Below are positions 21,878-31,331 of a DNA stretch of 64,000 bases, in pieces; positions within the stretch are counted from its first letter, which is position 1, and each line of letters opens with the position of its first letter. Source of the DNA: Streptomyces halobius (lineage in GTDB: Bacteria; Actinomycetota; Actinomycetes; Streptomycetales; Streptomycetaceae); the NCBI RefSeq assembly GCF_023277745.1, contig NZ_CP086322.1, positions 8,184,001 to 8,248,000 of the forward strand, given 5' to 3'. The position numbers and the translations under genes were made by a program. A model generated the notes under the pieces. It was not told the DNA's origin, did no database searches, and saw nothing but the letters and a program-made list of their open reading frames with translations.

Positions 21878-23088
21878 TTACCCGGCGGACAGTTCGGCCT
21901 CGATGAGGTCGGCCGCCCGCCGGGTGCCGCCCTCGCCGGCCATCTCCTGCCGGATGGCCGCGAGGCGGCGCGCCACCTCCGGGTCGTCGACGAGCGCGAG
22001 CACCGCCGTGCGGAGCGTGTCGGCGTCCGCCTGCTCCGCCGGGAGGTGGCGGGCCACGCCGAGCCCCTGGAGCATGTCGGCGTTGCCGAACTGGTCGGCG
22101 GCCTGCGGGACGGCCACCATGGGCGTGGCGGTGGCCAGGCCCTCCTGGCTGCCGCCCGCGCCGGCGTGCGTGATGAACGCGTCGGCCTGTTTCAGGATCG
22201 CCAACTGCGGTGCCCAGTGGTGGACTTCGACGTTCCCGGGGAGCTCCCCGAGCTCGTCGGCGCTGACATGCTTGCCCACCTGGAGTACGACATGCCAGCC
22301 CGGCAGGTCGCCGAACGCCTTGACGCACTCGCGGTAGAAACCGGGCTGCTTGGTGAAGGCCGAGCCCAGCGAGACGAGCAGCACGCGCTCGGCGTCCGCG
22401 GGTCGTTCCCACTCGCCCTGCGCCGCGCGGTCGCCCTGGCAGGCGCCGACGAAGGAGTGGACCGTCTCGTCGACCCGGTCGGCATGCGGCTGCAGTGCCT
22501 TGGGGATGAGCACGATCGAGCGCCGGGGACGGCCGGCGAACGGGTCGGGTGCCGTGTGATCCCGTTCTCCGCGAGCCAGTTGGTGAACTTCTCGTAGTAC
22601 GCCCTGCCGCGCTCGGTCGCCCTGGGCTCCGCCCACATCGGCTCGGCGACCTCCTCCTCGTACCCCTTCCATGCGACGAGGGTCGGGGAGAGGGAGATCG
22701 CGGGCACGCTCCAGCGGTGGGCGAGGACGCGCGCCGGGTACGAGGCGATGTCGTGCAGTACGAGGTCCGGCTCGTCCCCCTGGTACGCCTCGATGAGCTG
22801 CGGCAGCGCCTGGATCGCGTCGTCCAGGAACGGCTCGACGTTGTCGAGGAGTGTGCTCCCCCATGCTGACGGGTCGTCGTCGGGCGACGGCAGTGTGGTG
22901 CGGTACGGGACCGGCTCGGCGCCGGTCGCGGCGACCTTCTCCTTGAAGAGGGGCGGGATCGCGTAGGTGACGCGGTGTCCAAGGGCGACGAGCTCCCTGA
23001 TCACTTCGAGACTCGGGTTCACATGCCCATGGGCGGCGATGGAGAACATCGCTATATGGGCACGTTTGCTGTCTTCCGGGTTCATCAT
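21878..23088 (-). pseudogene. macrolide glycosyltransferase (Mgt/OleD family), frameshifted
   Basis: GT1-family enzyme that glucosylates and inactivates macrolides. The N-terminal half ([20 protein letters not shown] to [10 protein letters not shown]) and the C-terminal half ([20 protein letters not shown] to [11 protein letters not shown]) are in different frames. A single missing C in the CC(C) run at 22547-22549 would restore a continuous protein of about 400 residues with [12 protein letters not shown]. The C-terminal half keeps the [17 protein letters not shown] donor-binding motif. Start ATG ATG at 23088/23085 after GGTGAGG. Either a recent null mutation or a sequencing error in a short homopolymer; both halves otherwise show intact codon use. 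Confidence 0.85.
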
Positions 23089-23250
23089 GGCCTCACCGTA
23101 AGCGAGACGGAACGTCTCGTGCAACTTCTTTCCGGGCGCTCCGTCAGGACTTCGGGGCACTTCCTCCCGCATCCCGGACGGGCACGCCACCACCTCGTAC
23201 GAGGGCGCGGGACGACCCTCAGCAGCCGCCCCGCGCCTCGCTCTCCGCGG

Positions 23251-23297
23251 CCGGGGTCCCTCAACCCCGGCGGCACCCCGGGGTCCCTCAACCCCGG
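23251..23297. repeat. two copies of a 20-bp hairpin repeat, likely terminator
   Basis: CCGGGGTCCCTCAACCCCGG occurs at 23251-23270 and again at 23278-23297. Each copy folds as CCGGGGT / ACCCCGG. The second overlaps the stop codon of the dehydrogenase gene and the first lies just beyond, so the 3' end seems to have been duplicated. Probable terminator of the glyoxylate operon. Confidence 0.7.
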
Positions 23298-24157
23298 TCG
23301 TAGGTGTGGAACCCCCGGCCGGTCTTCCGGCCGAGCAGCCCCGCCTCGACCATCCGTTGCAGCAGCGGCGGCGGGGCGTACAGCGGCTCCTTGAACTCCT
23401 CGTACAGCGACCGCGCGATGGAGGCGACGGTGTCCAGGCCGATCAGATCGGCGAGCTTGAGCGGTCCCATGGGGTGGGCGCAGCCGAGCTCCATGCCGGC
23501 GTCGACATCGGCCGCGGTGGCGAAGCCGGACTCCGCCATCCGGACCGCCGCCAGGAGATAGGGGATGAGCAGGGAGTTGACGACGAACCCGGCCCGGTCC
23601 TGGGAGCGGATCGCGGTCTTGCCGAGGGTCGCGGCGGCGAACTCCTCGACGGCGGAGGCGGTTTCGGCGGAGGTGTGCAGGGAGGTGACGATCTCCACCA
23701 GCGGCATCACCGGTACCGGATTGAAGAAGTGCAGGCCCAGGACACGATCGGCCCGGCCGGTGGCCATGCCCAGGCGCATGACGGGGATCGAGGAGGTGTT
23801 GGTCGCCAGGACGGCCCCGGGCTCCTCGACGATCTTGTCGAGCGCGGTGAAGATCTCCGTCTTGACATCCGGGTTCTCCACGGCTGCTTCGACGACCAGG
23901 TGCCGGTCGGCGAGATCGTCGAGGCTGCCGGTGAAGACCAGCCGGGCCAGGGCGTGCTCGGCGGTCGGCCGGTCGGTCTTGCCGCGGTCGACAGCGCGTT
24001 CCAGGGAAGCGGCGACCCGCTCGCGGGCCCGCCGCGCGGCGGTGGCGTCGACCTCGCAGACGAGGGTGTCGAGTCCGGCGCGGGCGCAGACCTCGGCGAT
24101 ACCGGCGCCCATCCGGCCGCCGCCGACGACGCCCACGCGTTCGATGCCGAGGGTCAT
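23288..24157 (-). CDS. 3-hydroxybutyryl-CoA dehydrogenase
   Basis: 289 residues. N-terminal NAD-binding Rossmann motif [20 protein letters not shown] at 9-28, catalytic-domain signatures [27 protein letters not shown] (catalytic His in HFFNP), and [20 protein letters not shown], and C-terminal dimer helices ending [14 protein letters not shown]. Oxidises (S)-3-hydroxyacyl-CoA to 3-ketoacyl-CoA. The start overlaps the malate synthase stop (ATGA), so it is coupled to the glyoxylate bypass operon and would feed acetyl-CoA from fatty acids or hydroxybutyrate into it. Confidence 0.9.
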   Translation of the reverse strand: MTLGIERVGVVGGGRMGAGIAEVCARAGLDTLVCEVDATAARRARERVAASLERAVDRGKTDRPTAEHALARLVFTGSLDDLADRHLVVEAAVENPDVKTEIFTALDKIVEEPGAVLATNTSSIPVMRLGMATGRADRVLGLHFFNPVPVMPLVEIVTSLHTSAETASAVEEFAAATLGKTAIRSQDRAGFVVNSLLIPYLLAAVRMAESGFATAADVDAGMELGCAHPMGPLKLADLIGLDTVASIARSLYEEFKEPLYAPPPLLQRMVEAGLLGRKTGRGFHTYDRG

Positions 24158-25749
24158 GACCGCTCCGTTCCGTGCCGCACGAGGTGGCGGGCATAGGCGT
24201 CGGTGGTGAAGAAGGCGGGCAAGCCCCGGCCGAGTGCGGTGCGTTCGAGGATGCCGCGGGCCTCGTCCGCGAGCGCCGCCGGGTCCTGCTCGGCCAGGGC
24301 GGCCGTCTCCTCGTCGAGCAGCCGCCGCACCGTCTCGCGGTCGATGACGCGGTGCCGCAGCCACTGCCAGATCTGGCAGCGGGCGACCTCGGCGGTGGCG
24401 GCGTCCTCCATCAGCCCGTACAGGGCGACCGCCCCGCTGCCGCGCAGCCAGGCGTCGAAGTAGCGCAGCGCGACCGCGACGTTGGTGCGGACGCCGTCCG
24501 GCGTGGGCGGGCCGCTGATACGGCGTACGGACAGCAGATCGGCGGCGGTCACCGCCACCTCGTCACGGGTGCGGTCGACCTGGTGGGGGCGGTCGCCGAG
24601 GACACCGCCGAAGACCTCCCGGCAGAGGGGGACGAGTTCGGGGTGGGCGACCCCGGAGCCGTCGAAGCCGTCTTCGGCCTCGCGTTCCTTGTCCAGCCGG
24701 ACCCTTGCCGTGGTCGCCTCGTCGGCCGCCGCGTCCCGGCTGGGGATGTGCGCGGCCATGCCGCCGATGGCGTGGGCACCGCGCTTGTGGCAGGTGCGTA
24801 CCAGCAGTTCGGTGCAGGCGCGCAGGAAGGGGGCGGTCATGGTGACCTTGGTGCGGTCCGGCAGGAGGAAGTCGGTCCGGTGCCCGAAGGTCTTGATCAG
24901 GCTGAAGAGGTGGTCCCAGCGGCCCGCGTGGAGACCGGAGCTGTGCTCGCGGAGTTCGTAGAGGATCTCCTCCATCTCGAAGGCGGCGGTGATCGTCTCG
25001 ATGAGGACGGTGGCGCGGATGGTGCCACGGGGGATGCCGAGGAGTTCCTGGGCGAGGACGAAGACGTCGTTCCACAAGCGCGCCTCGTACCGGTTCTCCA
25101 GCTTGGGCAGCGAGAAGTACGGGCCGTACCCGGCGTCGATCTGCCGCTTGGCGCAGTGGAAGAAGTACAGGCCGAAGTCGACCAGGGAGGCCGGGACCGG
25201 TCGGCCGTCGATGTGCAGGTGCTCCTCGGTGAGGTGCCAGCCGCGGGGGCGGACGACGATGGTCGCGAGCCGCTCACCGAGTCGGTACCGCGTTCCCTCC
25301 GGCGTGGTGAAGTCGATCCGGCGCTCTACGGCGTCGAGCAGGTTGAGCTGACCGTCGACGATGTTGTCCCAGGTGGGCGAGGTGGCGTCCGCGAAGTCGG
25401 CCATCCAGACCGTGGCGCCGGAGTTGAGGGCGCTGACGGTCATCCGCCGCTCGGGCGGCCCGGTGATCTCCACGCGGCGGTCGGTCAGCCCCGGCGCGGG
25501 CGGTGCGACCCGCCAGTCGGGGTCGGTGCGGACGGCGGAGGTGGCGATGGAGAAGTCCAGCGGGGAGCCGGTGGCCAGCCGGGCCGCCTGACGCCTGCGC
25601 TCCGTGAGGAGATCCCGGCGGCGGTCCGCGAAGGCGGCGACGAGACGGCCGACGAATTCCAGGGCCTCCGGCGTGAGGATCTCCTGGTGGCGGTCCCGTG
25701 GTGCTCCCGCGAGGACCTGCACTCGGTGCGTCAGTGTGTGGGTGGGCAT
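24154..25749 (-). CDS. aceB: malate synthase A
   Basis: 531 residues, the length of the A isoform. Condenses glyoxylate with acetyl-CoA to malate. Visible signatures are the TIM-barrel segment PKLENRYEARLWNDVF, then GTIRATVLIETITAAFEMEE (Arg/Glu active-site strand), GLHAGRWDHLFSLIKTF, HKRGAHAIGGMAAHIP and the C-terminal NVAVALRYFDAWLRGSGAVA. Start ATG 25749 follows GAGGAGG; the reading frame is open further upstream but unconserved. Lies 135 bp after aceA and overlaps the dehydrogenase gene downstream. Confidence 0.95.
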   Translation of the reverse strand: MPTHTLTHRVQVLAGAPRDRHQEILTPEALEFVGRLVAAFADRRRDLLTERRRQAARLATGSPLDFSIATSAVRTDPDWRVAPPAPGLTDRRVEITGPPERRMTVSALNSGATVWMADFADATSPTWDNIVDGQLNLLDAVERRIDFTTPEGTRYRLGERLATIVVRPRGWHLTEEHLHIDGRPVPASLVDFGLYFFHCAKRQIDAGYGPYFSLPKLENRYEARLWNDVFVLAQELLGIPRGTIRATVLIETITAAFEMEEILYELREHSSGLHAGRWDHLFSLIKTFGHRTDFLLPDRTKVTMTAPFLRACTELLVRTCHKRGAHAIGGMAAHIPSRDAAADEATTARVRLDKEREAEDGFDGSGVAHPELVPLCREVFGGVLGDRPHQVDRTRDEVAVTAADLLSVRRISGPPTPDGVRTNVAVALRYFDAWLRGSGAVALYGLMEDAATAEVARCQIWQWLRHRVIDRETVRRLLDEETAALAEQDPAALADEARGILERTALGRGLPAFFTTDAYARHLVRHGTERS

Positions 25750-25883
25750 AGGGGCCTCCTCAGGGGGAGCGGTGGGGGCCGGGGAGCGAAGCGGAGTTGG
25801 CCGGCCCCCACCTGCTTGTGGGGCTGCCTGGCACGAGGACGGCTCGGCCCGTGTCAGGACGGCCACGTGTCAGGACGAGGTGC

Positions 25884-27167
<1,284 letters not shown>

Positions 27168-27385
27168 GAGCGTCTCCCGGTTCGCGATTCTGTCAAGTGT
27201 GTGAAAGGCAGCATCCCCGTCTGTGGGGTGCGGCCCGCCGTGCCCTCACTCATCCGCGAGCGGTGCGATGCGCAGCGAGAAGGCTGACCGGACGTGCCAG
27301 GACCACCGACGTCAGGGCGTGAATCGTGCCCGGTGACCGGTCCGGTCGCGGTGGACTCCGGCGGGCCGCATGACGACTCTGGCAC

Positions 27386-27400
27386 TGGCACTGAGTGCCA
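27386..27400. promoter_or_regulatory. perfect 15-bp palindrome in the aceA/regulator control region
   Basis: TGGCACTGAGTGCCA is symmetric around a central G, with an extra GGCACT half-site just to the left (27381-27386). Candidate operator for an unidentified dimeric repressor or activator. Confidence 0.6.
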
Positions 27401-27414
27401 TCAACCATGGCTCG

Positions 27415-27463
27415 TTGCCAACTTCTGCAAATCTTCCCCGCCTTGTTTGCCAAGATTGCGAAG
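27415..27463. promoter_or_regulatory. cluster of four TTGCxAA half-sites, candidate RamB boxes
   Basis: TTGCCAAC (27415), CTGCAAAT (27425), TTGCCAAG (27447) and TTGCGAAG (27456) lie within 49 bp. They resemble the TTTGCAAA-containing RamB box known from Corynebacterium ace genes. The position, between aceA and a RamB-like gene, fits direct control of both. Confidence 0.6.
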
Positions 27464-27532
27464 CCCCACAGCGCCCTCTCGTCTTCTAGGCTGTGCACGG
27501 CGGCAGGAGCGGCGACAGAAGGGGAGGCCGCG

Positions 27533-28945
27533 GTGAGCAAGACCTACGCGGGTGCGCGGCTGCGGCGGCTGCGCGAGGAGCGGCGGATGAGCCAGACCGA
27601 GCTGGCCCGCGTCCTGGCGATCTCGCCGAGCTACCTCAACCAGATGGAGCACGACTCCCGCCCGCTGACCGTGCCCGTGCTGCTACGGCTGACCGAGGCG
27701 TTCGGCGTCGACCCCGGCTTCTTCTCCCAACGGGACACCAGCCGCCTCGTGGCCGACCTGCGCGAGACCCTGGCCGACGATGTCGCCGAACGCCGAATCT
27801 CCGCCTCCGACCTGCAGGAACTCGCCCACCGACTGCCCGCTGTCGGCGAGGTGTTGCTGCGCCTGAGCCGCCGCAATCAGGAGCTGGGCGAACAGCTCGC
27901 CCAGGCCGCCGACGGCCGCGGCACGGGCACCGGCGCGACGACGGCCCGCACACCGCACGAGGAGATCCGCGAGTTCTTCTACCGCCGCCAGAACTACCTG
28001 CACGAGGCGGACACCGCCGCCGAGGAACTCGCCCGGCGCATCGGCATCCGGCCCGGCGAAGTCCGCCAGACGCTCGCCGCCCGCCTCGCCGACCGGCACG
28101 GCGTACGCGTCACGGCCGACGGGGACCGGCCGCACCACTACGACCCGCAGGGCCGCACGCTGCACCTCTCACTCCGCCTCCGCCCGGGTCAGCAAGCCTT
28201 CCGCATGGCGACCCAGTTGGCCCTGCTGGAGTACGGCGATCAGCTCTCCCAGCACGCCGGCGAGGACTTCGACGAGGGTTCCCCGACCTGGAAGCTGGCC
28301 CGCATCGGCGTCGCCAACTACTTCGCCGCCGCGCTGACCCTGCCCTACCGCGACTTCCACACCGCCGCCGAGGAGATGCGCTACGACATCGAGCGCCTGA
28401 CCGACCGGTTCGGCCTCGGCCACGAGACCGTCTGCCACCGCCTGAGCACCCTGCAGCGCCCGCGCCTGCGCGGAGTGCCCTTTTCCTTCGTCCGTGTCGA
28501 CCGCGCCGGCAATATGTCCAAGCGGCAGTCCGCCACCGGATTCCACTTCTCCCGCGCCGGCGGCACCTGCCCGCTGTGGAACATCTACGAGGCGTTCGCC
28601 GCGCCCGGCCGCATCCACGTCCAGATCGCCGCCATGCCCGACGGGCAGCGCCATCTGTGGACCGCGCGCACGGTCACCCGCAGCCGCGGCGGCTGGGGCG
28701 AGCCCGGCAAGACCTTCGCCATCGGCCTCGGCTGCGAGATCCGGCACGCCTCACGGCTCGTCTACTCCGACGGGCTCGACCTGGACAACGCCTCCGCCGC
28801 CACCCCGATCGGCATGGGCTGCCGGGTCTGTGAGCGCCTGAACTGCCCCCAGCGCGCTGTGCCTCCCCTCGGACAGCCGCTCGCCATCGACGAGAACAGC
28901 AGCACCTTCGTCCCGTACCCGGTGTTCGGCGCCACGTCGCCCTGA
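27533..28945 (+). CDS. RamB-like ScfR-family XRE regulator
   Basis: 470 residues. XRE helix-turn-helix is at 6-60 (LRRLREERRMSQTELARVLA, SPSYLNQMEHDSRPLT). The central IrrE/ImmA-like region includes AFRMATQLALLEYGDQL and FAAALTLPYRDFHTAAEEMR. The C-terminal short-chain fatty acyl regulator domain (DUF2083) has the Cys motif CRVCERLNC and CPLWNIYEAF. Homologues RamB and PrpR-type proteins control acetate, glyoxylate and propionate genes in actinobacteria, sensing acyl-CoA. GTG 27533 follows GGGGAGG; the frame is open upstream but not conserved. Divergent from aceA. Confidence 0.88.
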   Translation: MSKTYAGARLRRLREERRMSQTELARVLAISPSYLNQMEHDSRPLTVPVLLRLTEAFGVDPGFFSQRDTSRLVADLRETLADDVAERRISASDLQELAHRLPAVGEVLLRLSRRNQELGEQLAQAADGRGTGTGATTARTPHEEIREFFYRRQNYLHEADTAAEELARRIGIRPGEVRQTLAARLADRHGVRVTADGDRPHHYDPQGRTLHLSLRLRPGQQAFRMATQLALLEYGDQLSQHAGEDFDEGSPTWKLARIGVANYFAAALTLPYRDFHTAAEEMRYDIERLTDRFGLGHETVCHRLSTLQRPRLRGVPFSFVRVDRAGNMSKRQSATGFHFSRAGGTCPLWNIYEAFAAPGRIHVQIAAMPDGQRHLWTARTVTRSRGGWGEPGKTFAIGLGCEIRHASRLVYSDGLDLDNASAATPIGMGCRVCERLNCPQRAVPPLGQPLAIDENSSTFVPYPVFGATSP

Positions 28946-29020
28946 CTCGGCTTGCTGCGCCCAGGGGCCGGCTTCGGCCTGGAGGGCGGCTGCACCGTTG
29001 ATCACCTGGCTCCCCAGATC

Positions 29021-29917
29021 CTACGAGGGGCCGTGTCGTCCCTGTCCGCTGCGTGCGCGTTGTCGTACGAACCGGACCGGTGTTCCGGGCACGGCCTGGG
29101 CGGCCGGGGGCAGACAGCGCTCGGGGACCACGCCGATGACCGGGTAACCGCCCGTGGTGGGGTGGTCGTGGAGGAACAGGACCGGGAGGCCGTTGGGCGG
29201 AACCTGGAGCGCGCCCAACGGCATGCCCTCGCTGGGGAGTTCGCCGGACCGGGCGCGTTCGAGGGGTGGGCCTTCGGTGCGCAGCCCGATGCGGTTGCTG
29301 GCGGCCGAGACGCGGAACCGGCCGGTGGTGAGGGTGTGCAGGCCATGGTCGGTGAACCAGTCGTCGCGGGGGCCGGGGAGAAACGGGAGGAGAAGTTCCG
29401 TTACCGGGCCCGGGTGGGGGACGGTGTCGGCGGCGGCGTACGGGCCGTGCGGGACGCCGAGGGGGAGGACCGCGCCGTCGGTGAGCGGGTCGGGGCCGAG
29501 GCCCGAGAGGAGGTCGGCGGCGCGGCTGCCGAGGACCGGTTCGGTGTCGACGCCGCCGGCGAAGGCGAGGTACGAACGCAGACCGTGGGTGGCGGGTCCG
29601 GCGTCCAGGACGGCACCCGCCGGGAGGTGGACCGGCGCGCCCCAGGGGGCGGGGCGGCCGTCCACTGTCACCGGGCAGGGGGCGCCCGTGACGGCGACGG
29701 TGGTGGCCGTGCGGACCCGGATGGCGCAGCCCGTCAGCGTTGTCTCCAGGGCGGCGACCGGCTCGGGGTTGCCGACGAGCCGGTTGGCGAGGCGGTGCGC
29801 CGGCTCGTCGAGGGCGCCGGCGCGCGGCACCCCGAGGTGGGCGTGGCCGGGCCTGCCGAGGTCCTGGACGGTGGTGAGCGCACCGGCCCGGACGACCGAG
29901 AAGGCGCGGTCGGTCAT
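29021..29917 (-). CDS. pxpC: 5-oxoprolinase subunit C (KipA-like); downstream half of an IS-split pxpBC gene
   Basis: 298 residues of the biotin-dependent carboxyltransferase-like domain: RAGALTTVQDLGRPGHAHLG, GVPRAGALDEPAHRLANRLV, RSYLAFAGGVDTEPVLGSRA, then ASNRIGLRTEGPPL and the C-terminal GYPVIGVVP. With PxpA and PxpB it would hydrolyse 5-oxoproline to glutamate with ATP. The ATG at 29917 is preceded by AAGGA 9 nt upstream. The IS110 element begins 16 bp upstream; without it this frame is continuous with pxpB. As the element is inserted in the opposite orientation, pxpC has no obvious promoter of its own and may be silent. Confidence 0.85.
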   Translation of the reverse strand: MTDRAFSVVRAGALTTVQDLGRPGHAHLGVPRAGALDEPAHRLANRLVGNPEPVAALETTLTGCAIRVRTATTVAVTGAPCPVTVDGRPAPWGAPVHLPAGAVLDAGPATHGLRSYLAFAGGVDTEPVLGSRAADLLSGLGPDPLTDGAVLPLGVPHGPYAAADTVPHPGPVTELLLPFLPGPRDDWFTDHGLHTLTTGRFRVSAASNRIGLRTEGPPLERARSGELPSEGMPLGALQVPPNGLPVLFLHDHPTTGGYPVIGVVPERCLPPAAQAVPGTPVRFVRQRARSGQGRHGPS

Positions 29918-29932
29918 CGGGCGTTCCTTAAG

Positions 29933-30080
29933 AATTAGTGCCGGTCCGGGAGGACCGGGCGTGGCTGATCAAATGAGTGCCCTCGATGGCTCCAGGAGAA
30001 TGGCCACCCGGTTCTCCGGGACGCTTCGTCCGCTGATTGAGAGCTGCGAAGCATCGCTGGTCAAGGACCTGACGGCGGAG
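29933..30080 (+). ncRNA. candidate IS110 bridge RNA in the left end
   Basis: Three predicted hairpins. First, CCGGTCC/GGACCGG (29941-29958). Second, a stem GTGGC/GCCAC (29961-29965 with 30003-30007) enclosing an internal loop whose right strand is CCAGGAGAAT (29992-30001), complementary over 10 nt to the target just right of the core AG. Third, a stem GTCC/GGAC near 30025-30070 with ATTGAG(A) in its left strand, identical to the element's right end plus core (ATTGAGA, 31339-31345). These match the target-binding and donor-binding loops described for IS621-type bridge RNAs. The left-target and right-donor guides are weak by eye. The 3' boundary is approximate. Confidence 0.6.
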
Positions 30081-30101
30081 TGTTCCTCGGGCCATGAGGC
30101 A

Positions 30102-31331
30102 GTGGTCACGGTGGAACGGAGCGGCAGGTCGAGCACAGCGGCAGGACGTGTCTGGGTCGGTATCGACGCAGGCAAGGGCCATCACTGGGCGGTGGCAGTC
30201 AACGCCGAAGGCGAGACGGTGTTCTCGCGGAAGGTGATCAACGATGAGACGGCGATCCTCGAACTGATCGCGCTGGCCTGCGAGTCGGCCGAGACGGTGA
30301 CCTGGGCGGTCGACATCTCCGGTCGGTCCTCGGCCCTGCTGCCGGCGCTGCTGATCGCGCACGGGCAGCCAGTGTTCTACATTCCCGGCCGCACGGTTCA
30401 CCGGATGTCCGGCGCCTACCGCGGCGAAGGCAAAACCGATGCCAAGGACGCCCTGGTGATCGCCGACACCGCCCGGATGTGCCGGGACCTGGCGCCGATC
30501 CGCACCGAGGACGACCTGGTCGTCGCCCTCCAGCTCCTGACCGCCCACCGGGCCGACCTGATAGCCGACCGCGTCCGGCTGATCAACCGGCTGCGGGACC
30601 AGCTCGTAGGCATCAGCCCCGCGCTGGAGCGCGCCTTCGACTACTCGGCGTCCAAAGGTGCCCTGGTCATGTTGACCGAGTACCAGACCCCGGCCGCGAT
30701 CCGGCGCATCGGCGCCAAGCGGCTGACCACCTGGCTGGAACGACGCAAAGTCCGTAACGCCGCCGTCGTCGCGGCCACGGCCGTCGAGGCAGCACAGGCT
30801 CAGCACACCGCGCCGCCTGGACAGAAGCGGGCCGCCAAGCTGGTATGCGACCTCGCCCACCAGCTGTTGGCCCTGGACGAGCGGATCAAGGACAACGACC
30901 GGGAGATCCGCGAGACCTTCCGCCTGGACGAGCGGGCGGAGATCATCGAGTCCCTGCCCGGCATGGGCCCCATCCTGGGTGCCGAGTTCATCGCAGCCGT
31001 CGGCGACATGGCCGGCTACGCGAACCCCGACCGCCTCGCGGCAGCTGCCGGCCTGGCCCCGGTGCCGCGTGACTCCGGCCGTCGCACCGGAAACCTCCAC
31101 CGGCCCAAACGGTACAACCGGCGCCTGCGCTGGTTGTTCTACATGTCCGCGCAGACCGCGATGATGCGGCCGGGGCCGTCGCGGGACTACTACCTCAAGA
31201 AGCGCGCCGAGGGCCTGATCCACACCCAGGCGGTCCTGTCGCTGGCCCGTCGCCGGGTCAACGTGCTGTGGGCGATGCTGCGCGACAAGAGGCTGTTCAC
31301 CCCCGTCCCACCGGTCACGCAGACGGCTTGA
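30102..31331 (+). CDS. IS110-family DEDD transposase/recombinase
   Basis: About 409 residues from GTG 30102 (GTG 30111 equally possible). The N-terminal RuvC-like DEDD domain starts VWVGIDAGKGHHWAVAVNAE, with WAVDISG and GEGKTDAKDALVIAD supplying further acidic residues. A coiled-coil centre follows, then the C-terminal Tnp domain: ESLPGMGPILGAEFIAAVGD, AAGLAPVPRDSGRRTG (conserved catalytic Ser) and RYNRRLRWLFYMSAQTAM. No frameshift or internal stop, so it is likely active. It is transcribed against the pxp operon. An open frame extends upstream to 29154, but that part is antisense to pxpC. Confidence 0.93.
   Translation: MVTVERSGRSSTAAGRVWVGIDAGKGHHWAVAVNAEGETVFSRKVINDETAILELIALACESAETVTWAVDISGRSSALLPALLIAHGQPVFYIPGRTVHRMSGAYRGEGKTDAKDALVIADTARMCRDLAPIRTEDDLVVALQLLTAHRADLIADRVRLINRLRDQLVGISPALERAFDYSASKGALVMLTEYQTPAAIRRIGAKRLTTWLERRKVRNAAVVAATAVEAAQAQHTAPPGQKRAAKLVCDLAHQLLALDERIKDNDREIRETFRLDERAEIIESLPGMGPILGAEFIAAVGDMAGYANPDRLAAAAGLAPVPRDSGRRTGNLHRPKRYNRRLRWLFYMSAQTAMMRPGPSRDYYLKKRAEGLIHTQAVLSLARRRVNVLWAMLRDKRLFTPVPPVTQTA

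Noticed and set aside
27386..27400. CIRCE-like heat-shock (HrcA) operator
   Set aside because: The half-sites GGCACT/AGTGCC resemble CIRCE, but the 9-bp spacer is absent and no chaperone gene is near.
29154..30101. N-terminal extension of the transposase frame upstream of its start
   Set aside because: The extension is antisense to pxpC and crosses the element boundary. The family begins about 10 residues before VWVGIDAGK.
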